Notes: generated by a model not told the origin, from the sequence alone. Shown: positions 53,401 through 60,369, counted from the stretch's first letter. The stretch is DNA of 64,000 nucleotides from Bacteroidetes bacterium HGW-Bacteroidetes-4 (GCA_002840905.1 PHDD01000003.1:74376-138375), one strand, 5' to 3'. Program-made: numbers and translations.

Positions 53401-54418
53401 TCCAATCTTAGTAACTGAGACCATTACATATAGCTACCGTTGGGATGGAAATCCGGCATTAGCGAACGACACCTTAACTCAAGCTTTAGGTGGCTCGCAT
53501 TCTGTCCGTATTACCGACAATCTGGGTTGTCAAAATAGCTTTAACATTATAATGCCTTCAAAAACCGTAATCTGGATTGATGATGCCTATATTATAGGTT
53601 CTCAGTTGAAAGAAGATTATTTCTGTCCTGGAGATACAGTGCAATTGTTTGCCAGTGTGGTTGAGGCCGATTCTATTCTATGGAGTAACTCTGATTATAT
53701 AATTGGCGATTCCACAGGACCAATGGTTACTGTTTTGGCAGCTACCAACAAGATTTTCTATGTTACTGCATACAATAACAATTGTTACGACGAGGATACA
53801 ATTATTGTTGGCCGCTATGTAATAGAACCATTAATTGCATCAGTTGATGGCGATAGCATAGTTGCAGCCGGTAGCGAAGTGAAGTTGTTTGCGAACAGTC
53901 CTGAGGTGAGTTATGCTAAAGAGGATGATTTTACCACCACGCACAGCTATACCTGGGCATCAGACTTTGCCGGTGCTACCTGGTTACCAGCACCTCCCGA
54001 TACCATTGCACCAACACTTATAGCTGGTGAATCGGGAATAATAACGGTTTACGATACCATAAAAATCTTTAACCCGACCTATTCGAACCAGGTTTGTATA
54101 GTGTCCGACACCTTAAATTTAAAAGTATTGTCGAGTGTTGAAGCATCAAGCGGATTTACACCCAATGGGGATGGTAATTATGACACCTGGGATATTTCGG
54201 GCATTAATGGATGGGCCGAAGTAGAGGTTCAGATTTTTAACCGCTGGGGCGGATTGATTTGGGAACACAGCGGAGCCTATGATGGCAATAATAAGTGGGA
54301 TGGAACCAATGCCAAAGGAAATCCGGTTCCGTCGGGCACCTATTATTATGTAATAACTTATGGAAATAATCAGGGAGTAAGCAAAACATTAACCGGACCT
54401 GTAACAATATTGAGATAA
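44456..54418 (+). CDS. Giant SprB-like adhesin with T9SS type B sorting domain
   Basis: A 3,320-residue secreted surface protein. Order: signal peptide (1-21, ending LEAQ); a head with FWVNGSGNWHDTSHWS (about 24-260); two early SprB-like modules (about 350-530); four 177-residue repeats of paired PKD-like domains (533-1240) and a ninth single one (1241-1330). Next come a P-domain-like segment (about 1331-1472; LGFYLVAPDGTTKIRL, GGWSLMIKDRTTGKTGTLS) and about 19 SprB repeats (1509 to about 3038; PYTYLWDDVSNATTT, AGTYRVTVTDANLC types). The C-terminal gliding-motility/type B domain is at 3232-3320 (SGFTPNGDGNYDTWDI, VQIFNRWGGLIWE, VPSGTYYYVITY). SprB of Flavobacterium johnsoniae is the mobile gliding adhesin exported by T9SS. 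The SprF-family gene starts one base later. Adhesion is inferred; ligand unknown. Confidence 0.93.
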   Translation: MRKPILLIILLSIFFTRLEAQEARFWVNGSGNWHDTSHWSTVSGGDAGASVPTAENPVFFDDNSVIGNQIQVLIKQEAYTNHLNINTAKVVLKGKAPLTISGSVSVNPNVDLSKYKGDIAFNSKQNTTIQMSNELNSNLVFNGSGVFNVKESINTRKGILVKQGEINASGIQIYSSSIVKEGNAASKINLENAEVNVKDWNMLNQSNLELLTENSRIYVPNIKKDFTPGNYSYNLVGASSSKAIGTITVTITDALCSPGTDPVGGDPKEKGTLNVLVSPAGNYYITVFSQGDGLEKGRAFGNNIDFTLPVGTYLVQGSETGYNQNYATAGENIIGYPPAFSVAISVENDVSCFGGDDLQLRADATGGTNPISSYDWENNTANEGVIFYTGQITNADLGEGYYIVYANDANGCQASNYFEYYPSFPQFDDYTTGPNQIGVSGIITTASCASGTTGVIDVETTTGGTPNMGMYPTTGYGYFASTNGAYNPVPGDFTDGNVLSGLAAGTYYLWIIDGNACIEEHNSTISVASVPAPTADAGTDAEVCDGDSFDLSGASATNADTYLWTITAGGTGTFSPSNTALNPTFTPTGGVGTYTLQLQTSQSSGACPPATNSMDLDVIPNPVVNAGTDADICGSSYTIADASSDGTTHLWTVVAGNAANVIFTPNNTVVNPQIDVTAFGTYTLQLESTNGTLVSCSSNATVDLTFVDNPTADAGTDAEVCNGNTYALTGASATNADTYLWTITAGGTGTFSPSNTALNPTFTPTGGVGTYTLQLLTSQSSGTCPPATNSMDLSVLAIPVVDAGNDMTTCGTSYTLADASSDGSSHLWTVVAGNAANVSFAPNNTVVNPQINVTAFGTYTLQLESTNGTLVSCSSSATVDLTFVDNPTADAGIDAEVCDGATYDLSGASATNSDTYLWTITAGGTGTFSPNNTVLNPTFTPTGGVGTYTLQLRASQSAGTCPPVTNSMNLDVISLPVVNAGTDTDICGTSYTIADASSNGTTHLWTVVAGNAANVSFTPNNTVVNPQIDVTAFGTYTLQLASSNGTSVSCSSSATVNLNFVDNPTADAGADAEVCDGASFDLTGASATNADTYLWTVTPVGGGTFSPNNTVLNPTFTPTAGVGTYTLQLQASQSSATCPPAINSMDLDVIANPVVNAGADADVCGTTYTLADASSTGASHVWSVVVGNAANITFTPNNTVVNPQIDVTGFGTYTLQLESSNGTLVTCSSSATVTINFHESPSVNAGVDNTVCYDAIDYELIDAMALNYTAISWKNLTSGDATGFDDAFALNPTYAFSATDKVQGYVDLVLTASSLYCPDVTDTIRVNISPEMVVSVGSVSPYLIGASTQINVAFWGEHENIGQLGFYLVAPDGTTKIRLYQHNLDGSACIFPINQQFDSLAFSTSSATSLDFCGYNTNPVLSGNFDAAEDWSKIYTMDPAQGGWSLMIKDRTTGKTGTLSRAMISFTDMNIQGIMQTIFYDSKVLSPASPIIDKDSTIYYVPMGLRTSCNGACDARAIVSVIGGTPPYASYEWSTGDSGTEVDLCGGDHTVTVTDANGCTAIAMVEVLEPDPIELAVDSTNIACFGGANGMVKVTPSNGVPPYNYLWDDANASTTAQVNGLTVGTYTVTITDQNLCTTIRSITITEPASALDLTYVVDPTGCNTSTGTITLSPNGGTPYIVGDAYNYTWAHDALLTGNIATGLGVGTYNVLIQDSLGCILDTTITMTDNGDMDITGFTMVNNVSCAGSCDAEVQVDFTGGTGDYTFNWSGAGLTGTNVSLPNVCGDSTYYVTVTDVNTSCSTSDFFKIPQPDSLKVNIVSQTDVLCFGDSTGTAEAIGIGGTGAYSYAWFTTTNDTLSRTATANNLPYGKIYIEIIDANLCSVIDSIFINQPTELTATTASTNTSCGVATGTVSVTPAGGTAPYTYLWDDVSNATTTLVEDLPVGIYNVTITDFNGCELLESVSVIDDSDMVISIDYVVDVLCAGEASGEINISVTDAVAPVAYNWSNGEITEDLTDLAAGTYRVTVTDANLCSRVAEVEITEPAFLSAAVTIVNQPLCFGAADGEAMVIPQGGVAPYSYLWSNGQTSATATNLMAGVYEVSLTDFNGCEATATVTLTDPNPVTFDFEFTRTTCGDSVGTMNVANLAGGTGAGTYTVSWASPDWASYPAPDSLNTESISNLWVASYVAIVTDANGCEFRDSMNLTDDSDLTIIVDSMTMVSCNGGTNGAILVSAVNGTEPYTYLWDSGDTDSLLNDAVAGTYHLRVTDVNLCRRDTAFVITEPDALDNTFVFTQPIICHGDTEASFNAEISGGVAPYTYLWENSAGDNLGQTAALENVTADRYYLTVVDANNCIYEDSIELIEPDDALTLSISITETQCTDSTGTATATVNGGVKPYTYSWYQLSNPATALTGQGTIALSDLWVDVFVVEVSDALGCMVTDTFEMKDVSDIDFTLVVHNQVSCVDKCDARAEVVLPTGGTQLPTGFGYNVIWSNGETTPEADSLCLGNNLVRIIDANGCQAVKSVTITDNEALKVKIIHFNDISQGGEDCNGYAEAVVSGGTEPYTYLWSTADNNTSDNIPDLCEGWYYLTVTDASVDPVCEVIDSVFISDDPLRYDTLLLQHITCYGDSSGAISVQGMGGYPDGYNYFWANENWSSYPAYDSTGNSLTNLVAGTYFLTITNRSELDTLVASIEITQPEPFIPDYTISPTNCSDSSGVISVNLALIQGGTAPFTFEWAHESWSSYPAADSSGLTLSNLWVDDYYVTITDAGGCTYTDTVSMEDNSPFVINPVLSPIRCFSWTNGGIDVNPTNGIEPYVFTWDSGQTTQEITGLGAGLYFVTVTDDDGCVRSRSIELTQPDSITFTLKDTLPLLCYTDCDGGITIDNIQGGNAGVWNYIIRESGRIVSEGTDAIINSLCPGDYQIRVEDELGCLSETYPFVYLSRSPQMLPEFEIIDTASCNNNTSDGILAVNVKMGYFDQISPILVTETITYSYRWDGNPALANDTLTQALGGSHSVRITDNLGCQNSFNIIMPSKTVIWIDDAYIIGSQLKEDYFCPGDTVQLFASVVEADSILWSNSDYIIGDSTGPMVTVLAATNKIFYVTAYNNNCYDEDTIIVGRYVIEPLIASVDGDSIVAAGSEVKLFANSPEVSYAKEDDFTTTHSYTWASDFAGATWLPAPPDTIAPTLIAGESGIITVYDTIKIFNPTYSNQVCIVSDTLNLKVLSSVEASSGFTPNGDGNYDTWDISGINGWAEVEVQIFNRWGGLIWEHSGAYDGNNKWDGTNAKGNPVPSGTYYYVITYGNNQGVSKTLTGPVTILR
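46052..48175 (+). repeat. Four tandem 531-bp repeats inside the SprB-like gene
   Basis: Units start at 46052, 46583, 47114 and 47645, each exactly 531 bases (177 codons) apart; the next homologous domain starts at 48176. Each unit encodes two different PKD-like domains: one opening PTADAGTDAEVC, one opening NPVVNAGTDADICG. Some stretches are identical or nearly so between the first three units, such as the segment coding LWTVVAGNAANV, while the fourth has diverged more. Confidence 0.9.
48980..53570 (+). repeat. About 19 SprB-type repeat modules
   Basis: Degenerate protein-level repeats of about 70-90 residues, each starting with a cysteine motif (CFGGANG, CAGSCDA, CGVATGT and similar), then a GG-x-x-PY-x-Y-x-W core, then AGTY-x-VTVTD and a second cysteine. 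Nucleotide identity between modules is low, so these are old duplications compared with the 531-bp repeats. Confidence 0.85.
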
Positions 54419-54419
54419 T

Positions 54420-55370
54420 ATGAAGCGTACAATGAAAAAATACATCGGAATAGCATGGGCGCTCCTGCTTGCTGTGCAAGTGGGGCATGCGCAACCCATG
54501 TTTCAGTTTTCGCAATACATGTTTAACGATTATGCCATAAATCCTGCCATTGGCGGAACCAACGATTATTGGCAAATACGTTCCAATTACCGTTTACAGT
54601 ATGCCGGCTTAAACGATGGGCCACAAACATATATGCTGGGAGCCTATGGCCCGCACAAAACCATGCCAATGGGTTATGGGGGTTTTATTTTTAACGACAT
54701 TGTTGGGCCCATTTCTTATCTTGGGATGTATGGCTCATACGCCTATAACATTCAAATATCGGGCGACATCCGCTTGTCGATGGGTTTGCTCGCAGGTGTA
54801 GTTCAGCAAAAAATTGATATGGCAGCCATCTCGCCCGAAGATCCGGTATTTTTAGAAGCTACACCCAACAAGTTTATACCCGATGGAACCCTTGGGGTGT
54901 ATCTCTACACATCGCAGTATTTTTTTGGCGTAAGCATGAGCCACCTGTTTTTTAATAATATGTCGCTATTAAGTGAATACGACGAAGGATTTAACATAGC
55001 CGATGCCCGCTTAAAACCCTATTTCAACATTCAGGGAGGGTATAAATACAATATTGACCGGAATTTTGATTTGGAACCTTCAGTATTAATGAAAGCGTCG
55101 CCCAATTTTGATTTTATAACCGACATTAACATTCGCACCATTTACCAAAAAATGGTTTGGGGCGGATTGGGAGTTCGTTATAATTTTAAAAACATGGAAT
55201 CCATTATTGTTTTTCTGGGTTACAACTACAACGACATGATAAACATAGGATATTCCTACGATATTGGTTTATCAACGCTGGCAAAAACAACCTATGGGTC
55301 ACATGAGATAATGATTGGTGTTAAGTTTAACGATATCCGTAAATCAAAATCGAGAAGAAAAATACGTTAA
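54420..55370 (+). CDS. sprF: SprF/PorP-family outer-membrane partner of the SprB-like adhesin
   Basis: A 316-residue PorP/SprF protein with a signal peptide (about 5-24, IGIAWALLLAVQVGHAQ), the opening FQFSQYMFNDYAINPAIGGT and barrel strands ending EIMIGVKFND with a basic tail KSKSRRKIR. In Flavobacterium johnsoniae sprF follows sprB and is needed to export or anchor SprB. Here it starts one base after the adhesin stop codon, the same arrangement, so it is probably the dedicated partner of this type B cargo. It differs from the paralogue at 35382 that accompanies gldKLMN. Confidence 0.92.
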   Translation: MKRTMKKYIGIAWALLLAVQVGHAQPMFQFSQYMFNDYAINPAIGGTNDYWQIRSNYRLQYAGLNDGPQTYMLGAYGPHKTMPMGYGGFIFNDIVGPISYLGMYGSYAYNIQISGDIRLSMGLLAGVVQQKIDMAAISPEDPVFLEATPNKFIPDGTLGVYLYTSQYFFGVSMSHLFFNNMSLLSEYDEGFNIADARLKPYFNIQGGYKYNIDRNFDLEPSVLMKASPNFDFITDINIRTIYQKMVWGGLGVRYNFKNMESIIVFLGYNYNDMINIGYSYDIGLSTLAKTTYGSHEIMIGVKFNDIRKSKSRRKIR

Positions 55371-55405
55371 GAGATTTATCATTACCAATTTATTAAGAAT
55401 AGTTA

Positions 55406-55804
55406 ATGCGTTTTTTAAGAATAAGTGCCTGGTTTTTTTTGTGTGCATTGGCTTTAGCTGCTTGCAATTCAAAAAATCCGGATGAAAAAATAATTGGACG
55501 TGAAAAATTTGCGTTGGTTCTTGCTGATTTGCATATGGCCGACGCTACGCTGGCTGTTGCTGGGTTAAATGTAAGTAAAGATACCACCGAAATAGAGTTG
55601 TATTATCAGGCCATTATGGCAAAGCACGGGGTAACCCAAAAGCAAATCGATAATTCGTTTAAGCATTATGCCAAAAAACCCCGGATTCTCGAGAAAATTT
55701 ACGATGAGGTTTCGGAGAATCTGGCAAAACAGGAAGAGAATTTCGAAGAACAAAGAAAAGAAGTTCCTTTGGATGATAATATGCAAAAACCCAAGCAGAA
55801 TTGA
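55406..55804 (+). CDS. DUF4296 lipoprotein
   Basis: A 132-residue predicted lipoprotein (signal with LALAAC, lipidated C20) of the DUF4296 group: FALVLADLHMADATLA, YYQAIMAKHGVTQKQIDNSF and KPRILEKIYDEV are the conserved helical segments, followed by a charged coil. Its function is not known. It lies 35 bases after sprF on the same strand and may share its transcript, so a role alongside the adhesin system cannot be excluded. The gene starts at ATG 55406. Confidence 0.8.
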   Translation: MRFLRISAWFFLCALALAACNSKNPDEKIIGREKFALVLADLHMADATLAVAGLNVSKDTTEIELYYQAIMAKHGVTQKQIDNSFKHYAKKPRILEKIYDEVSENLAKQEENFEEQRKEVPLDDNMQKPKQN

Positions 55805-55926
55805 TAACATACCCAAACGGAATTCGTTTTTTAAGCAATTAAAACCATTATTAAAAGGAGTGCTTCCATAAAGAACGATAGAAAATTTTTAAACAAATAA
55901 AACCCCCATTTTTTTGTAATATTGTT

Positions 55927-55950
55927 TCCCGATAGATATCGGGATTTTTT
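55927..55950 (+). terminator. Terminator-like hairpin directly abutting the ruvB start codon
   Basis: TCCCGATA (55927-55934) pairs with TATCGGGA (55937-55944) around a 2-base loop drawn tight, followed by six T (55945-55950). The ATG of ruvB is the very next base. This hairpin type is a common Bacteroidota terminator. Here it may end the sprF transcript or limit read-through and translation of ruvB. Confidence 0.55.
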
Positions 55951-56973
55951 ATGACAGATAATTTTAACATACGCGAAGATGCTGAGTTTTCAAACGATAA
56001 AGAGTTTGAACAAAAGCTCCGGCCATTAACGTTTAACGACTTTAGCGGACAGGATAAGATTGTTGAAAACCTGAAAGTGTTTGTAGCAGCAGCCAAAATG
56101 CGACTCGAAGCCCTCGACCATGTGCTTTTGCACGGCCCTCCCGGATTGGGAAAAACCACCTTGTCGAATATTATTGCCAACGAACTGGGCGTGGGTTTTA
56201 AACTAACTTCGGGTCCGGTGCTCGATAAGCCTGGCGATTTAGCCGGTTTATTAACCAATCTGGAAGCAAACGATGTGTTGTTTATCGACGAAATTCACCG
56301 TCTGAATCCGGTAGTCGAAGAATACCTGTACTCAGCCATGGAAGATTTTCGTATCGACATTATGATTGATAAAGGGCCCAGTGCACGTTCGGTGCAATTA
56401 TCTTTAAATCCGTTTACTTTAATTGGAGCAACTACGCGATCCGGTTTACTTACCAGTCCACTGCGTGCACGCTTTGGAATTAACTCGCACCTGGAATATT
56501 ACGATGCCGAAACTCTGAAAAAAATTATCAAACGTTCAGCTGGCATTTTAAAAGTTCCTATAACAGACGATGCGGCTCATGAAATTTCATCGCGGAGCCG
56601 GGGAACACCACGTATTTCGAATGCCCTGCTGCGGAGAGTACGCGATTTTGCTCAGGTGAAAGGCGACGGACAAATTGATTTGGCTATAGCCAAATATTCG
56701 CTTGAGGCTTTAAATATTGACACCTACGGACTGGACCAAATGGACAATAAAATTTTATCGACCATTATCGATAAATTTAAAGGCGGTCCGGTTGGGCTTA
56801 CAACCATTGCTACCGCAGTGGGCGAAGACAGTGGCACACTTGAAGAAGTGTACGAACCTTTTCTGATTATGGAAGGTTTTATAAAACGAACACCACGTGG
56901 CCGCGAAGCTACAGAAAAAGCCTATTTGCATTTGGGAAAAATACCATCAGGTAATCAGGGACGTTTGTTTTAA
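55951..56973 (+). CDS. ruvB: Holliday junction branch migration helicase RuvB
   Basis: RuvB is the hexameric motor that, with RuvA, drives branch migration of Holliday junctions. The 340-residue AAA+ protein shows Walker [10 protein letters not shown] (62-70), Walker [10 protein letters not shown], sensor [18 protein letters not shown] with the arginine finger, and the winged-helix C terminus ending [17 protein letters not shown]. The N terminus ([13 protein letters not shown]) matches Bacteroidota homologues, so the ATG at 55951 is right even though it directly follows a terminator-like hairpin. queG follows after 12 bases. Confidence 0.97.
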   Translation: MTDNFNIREDAEFSNDKEFEQKLRPLTFNDFSGQDKIVENLKVFVAAAKMRLEALDHVLLHGPPGLGKTTLSNIIANELGVGFKLTSGPVLDKPGDLAGLLTNLEANDVLFIDEIHRLNPVVEEYLYSAMEDFRIDIMIDKGPSARSVQLSLNPFTLIGATTRSGLLTSPLRARFGINSHLEYYDAETLKKIIKRSAGILKVPITDDAAHEISSRSRGTPRISNALLRRVRDFAQVKGDGQIDLAIAKYSLEALNIDTYGLDQMDNKILSTIIDKFKGGPVGLTTIATAVGEDSGTLEEVYEPFLIMEGFIKRTPRGREATEKAYLHLGKIPSGNQGRLF

Positions 56974-56985
56974 TGCAGAATTGAT

Positions 56986-57921
56986 TTGAATCTGGCAAAA
57001 ACCAATATCACCCAAAAAATTAAAGAAAAAGCTCTTGAGCTTGGTTTTAATGGCGTGGGTATAGCCCGGGCTGAAAAACTGAATGGTTTTGCCGAAGCCT
57101 TAAAAGCCTGGCTTGCCAAAGGTTACCACGCCGAAATGGATTATATGGCCCGCAATCAGGAAAAACGCAGCGATCCTACCGAATTGGTTCCCGGCGTAAA
57201 ATCGGTAATATCTCTTATCACCTCTTATTATCCGGCACCGTTGCAAAATCCCGGGTATCCTCAAATTGCCAAATATGCCTACGGAACCGATTATCATTTT
57301 GTATTAAAAGATCGGATGAAAGAGCTCTGGAAGTATCTTGAAGTGATGTTTCCCGATTTGGATGGCCGTATTTTTGTTGATTCTGCTCCGGTTTCTGATA
57401 AACTGTGGGCTGTAAAAGCCGGACTGGGCTGGCTCGGAAAAAACAGTTGCCTGATAAATAAAGAAATAGGTTCTTTTGTTTTTATCAGCGAAATGCTGGT
57501 AAACGTTGAGTTGGCGTATGATGAACCTTATGCTTCGAATTTTTGCGGAAGCTGTACTTTATGTATCGATGCCTGTCCCACGCAGGCAATTGTTCAACCC
57601 GGAGTTATCGACAGCAGGCGATGCATTTCGTATCAAACCATCGAAAACAAGACTGACAGTATCGATGAACGTTTAAAAGGAACTTTTAGCAACCGTATTT
57701 TTGGTTGCGACATTTGTCAGGATGTTTGTCCCTGGAATAAAAAACCCATAATTACCTCAGTTGAGGAGTTTAAGCCATCTGATAGTTTTTTAATGCTCGA
57801 CAGCGATGCGTGGAATACCATGGATGAGTCGGCCTTTAATCAGTTGTTTAAGAAATCGGCCTTGAAACGGGCAAAACTGAAAGGAATGCAGCGTAATCTG
57901 CGTTTTGTTCAATCAGAATAA
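56986..57921 (+). CDS. queG: Epoxyqueuosine reductase
   Basis: QueG carries out the last step of queuosine synthesis, reducing epoxyqueuosine in tRNA with a cobalamin cofactor and two 4Fe-4S clusters. The 311-residue protein has MARNQEKRSDPTELVPG and VISLITSYYPAP in the cobalamin domain, AVKAGLGWLGKNSCLI, then the ferredoxin-like cysteines CGSCTLCIDACPTQA and GCDICQDVCPWNKK. The start is TTG at 56986: no ATG or GTG fits better and the N terminus is complete. It is probably co-transcribed with ruvB. The 3' end overlaps the convergent gene by 9 bases. Confidence 0.93.
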   Translation: MNLAKTNITQKIKEKALELGFNGVGIARAEKLNGFAEALKAWLAKGYHAEMDYMARNQEKRSDPTELVPGVKSVISLITSYYPAPLQNPGYPQIAKYAYGTDYHFVLKDRMKELWKYLEVMFPDLDGRIFVDSAPVSDKLWAVKAGLGWLGKNSCLINKEIGSFVFISEMLVNVELAYDEPYASNFCGSCTLCIDACPTQAIVQPGVIDSRRCISYQTIENKTDSIDERLKGTFSNRIFGCDICQDVCPWNKKPIITSVEEFKPSDSFLMLDSDAWNTMDESAFNQLFKKSALKRAKLKGMQRNLRFVQSE

Positions 57922-58608
57922 AACAATCGAAAGACCTAACTCATAAGTATTAATTGGTATAAGTATCTCTGAATCGAAAAGATTTGACAGGGAATAATAA
58001 CCGTGTACCATCAGTTTACCATATCCCAAACGAATGGTAGGTCCATAGCTGAATGGATTTAACTTTTTGATATGGTATTCTTTAATCTTAATATATTCTC
58101 CGGTTTCCGGACTGTCGCCCATATACTTGGTGTGCACATTTATAATGTATCCGGCACGAAACCCGGGATATATTTTAAAACTTCGGCGGTACTGTGCATC
58201 AGGGTTGGTTCTTATCCGCAGCTCAATGGGTAAAGTCAGATAATTGGTGGTAAGCTTGTATTTGCTGTACTCCAAATCTTCAGGAATGGGTGTAAACCAG
58301 GCATCATCAGCGGTGGTGTGTAAAAAGTGATCGAGGTAATAATTTTGCACGGCATAGCCAAAACCCAGTGCAAAAGCTACATTCGACCGGTTTCCCAGAA
58401 TGGGATACATCATTTGCAGGTTTACTCCACGCGAAAAAACTGAGGGGCGGGGTACCGCATCGGTGGCCAGCCATTGTGCTCCGGTTAACGTAAAAGTTAA
58501 CTGGTCTTTTCGAAAATACCGGTTGTATTTGTCGTTGCCCGATTGGCCAAAAACCGTATTGAACCCTAATGTCAGAAAAACAAGCCCGATTATTGAAAAT
58601 TGTTTCAC
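57913..58608 (-). CDS. Small outer-membrane beta-barrel protein
   Basis: A 231-residue protein with a signal peptide (about 1-21, SIIGLVFLTLGFNTVFG) and amphipathic strands ending in YELGLSIVLF, the aromatic C terminus of outer-membrane barrels. It resembles the PorT-like/OMP_b-brl_2 group (LPIELRIRTNPDAQYRRSF, FRAGYIINVHTKYMG), but I cannot assign a function. The only start that keeps the signal peptide is GTG at 58608. A TAAATTTG -7 match on the reverse strand (58613-58620) ends just 4 bases before it, so the transcript would be nearly leaderless if that promoter is used. Confidence 0.75.
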   Translation of the reverse strand: MKQFSIIGLVFLTLGFNTVFGQSGNDKYNRYFRKDQLTFTLTGAQWLATDAVPRPSVFSRGVNLQMMYPILGNRSNVAFALGFGYAVQNYYLDHFLHTTADDAWFTPIPEDLEYSKYKLTTNYLTLPIELRIRTNPDAQYRRSFKIYPGFRAGYIINVHTKYMGDSPETGEYIKIKEYHIKKLNPFSYGPTIRLGYGKLMVHGYYSLSNLFDSEILIPINTYELGLSIVLF

Positions 58609-58664
58609 GGTGCAAATTTAATTAATCTGACGGAAACCAGGGTTCAATATGCAGAAATTATCAA

Positions 58665-60335
58665 TTATTCACATTCGCGATGCGAGGTAACATGTGGTTC
58701 TTCTACCAAATTTGCTTTGGCTGCTTTTACCGCATCATCAAAGGAGTCGAAAATATGTTCGGGACCTACCATTTGGGCAATATTTCCCTTAACCAATTCT
58801 TTACGTACTTCAGGGTTTACACCCGAAAGATAGATTTTTATGTGTGCTCCCAGCAACAAACACAAGGTTCCTCTAAAATTATGAACTCCTGTGGCATCGA
58901 TAAAGGGCACGTGGCGCATACGGATAATTAAAATCTTACTCTTAAAGCCGGTTTCGCGTATCAGTTCACCGTAATGTTTGGCCGAGCCAAAGAAGAACGG
59001 ACCACTAATTTCGTAAACACCAATTTCTTTGGGAATCTCGGTGTATTCATTAATAACATCACTGTCAACGGAGAACAGGCCTTTGGTTCCGGAATCGGCC
59101 ATACGTTTCATAAACAATAGTGCCGAAAGTACGACACCAATTTCAATGGCAATGGTCAAATCAACCAGAACGGTTAATAAAAATGTGGTGAGCAATACAA
59201 TGATATCGAAAACCGAACCTTTAAGTATGGTTAGAAACGAGCGCCATTCACTCATGTTATATGCCACCACAATAAGAATACCGGCCAATACCGACATAGG
59301 AATCAGTTTGGCCCATTTGCCTACAAAAAGCATGATAACCAACAGGGTAACTGCGTGCATCATTCCTGAGATGGGTGTGCGTCCGCCGTTTTTAACATTG
59401 GTAGCTGTTCGGGCAATGGCTCCGGTGGCGGGAATTCCTCCAAAAAAAGGAGTAACCATATTGGCAATTCCCTGGGCTATTAGTTCCGTATTTGAGCGAT
59501 GGTTTCCACCAATCATACCATCGGAAACAACAGCCGACAGCAAACTTTCAATTCCGCCCAACAATGCTATGGTTAAGGCAGGAGCCAGATACAAACTCAA
59601 CTCACTCCATTCAATGGCCGGCCATTCAAGTGAAAATTTATTGGGAATTTCACCAAAAAAAGTTTCGATGGTACTTACCGGAATATCGAAAAGCTGAACA
59701 GCCAGCGTAATCAGAACGATAGCCACAAACGAGCCAGGAATTTTTTGAGTTATCTTTTTAAAATAGATGGTGATAAATATGGTTACTAAAGTTATTATTA
59801 AGGCAGTGGGGTTAAATTCCGAAAGATGAGAAAAATAAAGACTCCATTTTTCTGTAAATTCTGAGGGTACTTTTTCAATGGGAAGTCCAAAAGCATCTTT
59901 AATCTGGGTTGAAAAAATTACCAGCGCAATACCACTGGTAAAACCAACAATTAGCGGATGCGGGAAAAATTTAAGCAAATTACCCAGACGTAGCAAACCA
60001 AAAGCAATCAGGATTATACCCGCCATTACGGTTGAAATCATCAATCCGTTTATGCCATATTGTTCAACAATGGCGTAAATAATTACAATAAACGCACCGG
60101 TAGGTCCGCCAATTTGAACACGGCTTCCTCCTAAAAGTGAAATCAGGAATCCGGCAATTACAGCAGTAATAAGCCCCTTTTCGGGTGAAACTCCCGAGGC
60201 TACAGCAAAGGCAATAGCCAGGGGCAATGCCACAATGCCAACCACCACGCCGGAAAGCATATCCTGCGATACCTGTTTTTTGGTAAACCCTTTTTTCAGC
60301 AAGCTGAAAAACTTGGGTTTAAAGAGATTTGCCAT
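58665..60335 (-). CDS. SulP-family anion transporter with STAS domain
   Basis: A 556-residue inner-membrane permease of the SulP (SLC26) family, exchanging or importing anions such as sulfate or bicarbonate. There are 12-14 hydrophobic segments; LSGVVVGIVALPLAIAFA and RVQIGGPTGAFIVIIYAIV are the family start, and GGIPATGAIARTATNVKNGG is the conserved loop. A cytosolic STAS domain fills about 440-545 (GVYEISGPFFFGSAKHYGEL, MRHVPFIDATGVHNFRG). No carbonic anhydrase or sulfur-assimilation gene is adjacent, so the substrate is open. Length is normal. Confidence 0.92.
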   Translation of the reverse strand: MANLFKPKFFSLLKKGFTKKQVSQDMLSGVVVGIVALPLAIAFAVASGVSPEKGLITAVIAGFLISLLGGSRVQIGGPTGAFIVIIYAIVEQYGINGLMISTVMAGIILIAFGLLRLGNLLKFFPHPLIVGFTSGIALVIFSTQIKDAFGLPIEKVPSEFTEKWSLYFSHLSEFNPTALIITLVTIFITIYFKKITQKIPGSFVAIVLITLAVQLFDIPVSTIETFFGEIPNKFSLEWPAIEWSELSLYLAPALTIALLGGIESLLSAVVSDGMIGGNHRSNTELIAQGIANMVTPFFGGIPATGAIARTATNVKNGGRTPISGMMHAVTLLVIMLFVGKWAKLIPMSVLAGILIVVAYNMSEWRSFLTILKGSVFDIIVLLTTFLLTVLVDLTIAIEIGVVLSALLFMKRMADSGTKGLFSVDSDVINEYTEIPKEIGVYEISGPFFFGSAKHYGELIRETGFKSKILIIRMRHVPFIDATGVHNFRGTLCLLLGAHIKIYLSGVNPEVRKELVKGNIAQMVGPEHIFDSFDDAVKAAKANLVEEPHVTSHRECE

Positions 60336-60361
60336 GATAAAAAGCTTTTGATTTGAGGGGG

Positions 60362-60369
60362 CAAATTTA
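60362..60369 (-). promoter_or_regulatory. Candidate -7 element for the SulP gene
   Basis: Reverse-strand TAAATTTG fits TAnnTTTG, 26 bases before the ATG. No -33 TTG at the right spacing was seen. Confidence 0.4.

Noticed and set aside
59029-59697. 222-codon ORF on the forward strand opposite the SulP gene
   Set aside because: It is antisense to conserved transmembrane helices of SulP; its translation is low in recognisable pattern and mirrors codon bias of the other strand.
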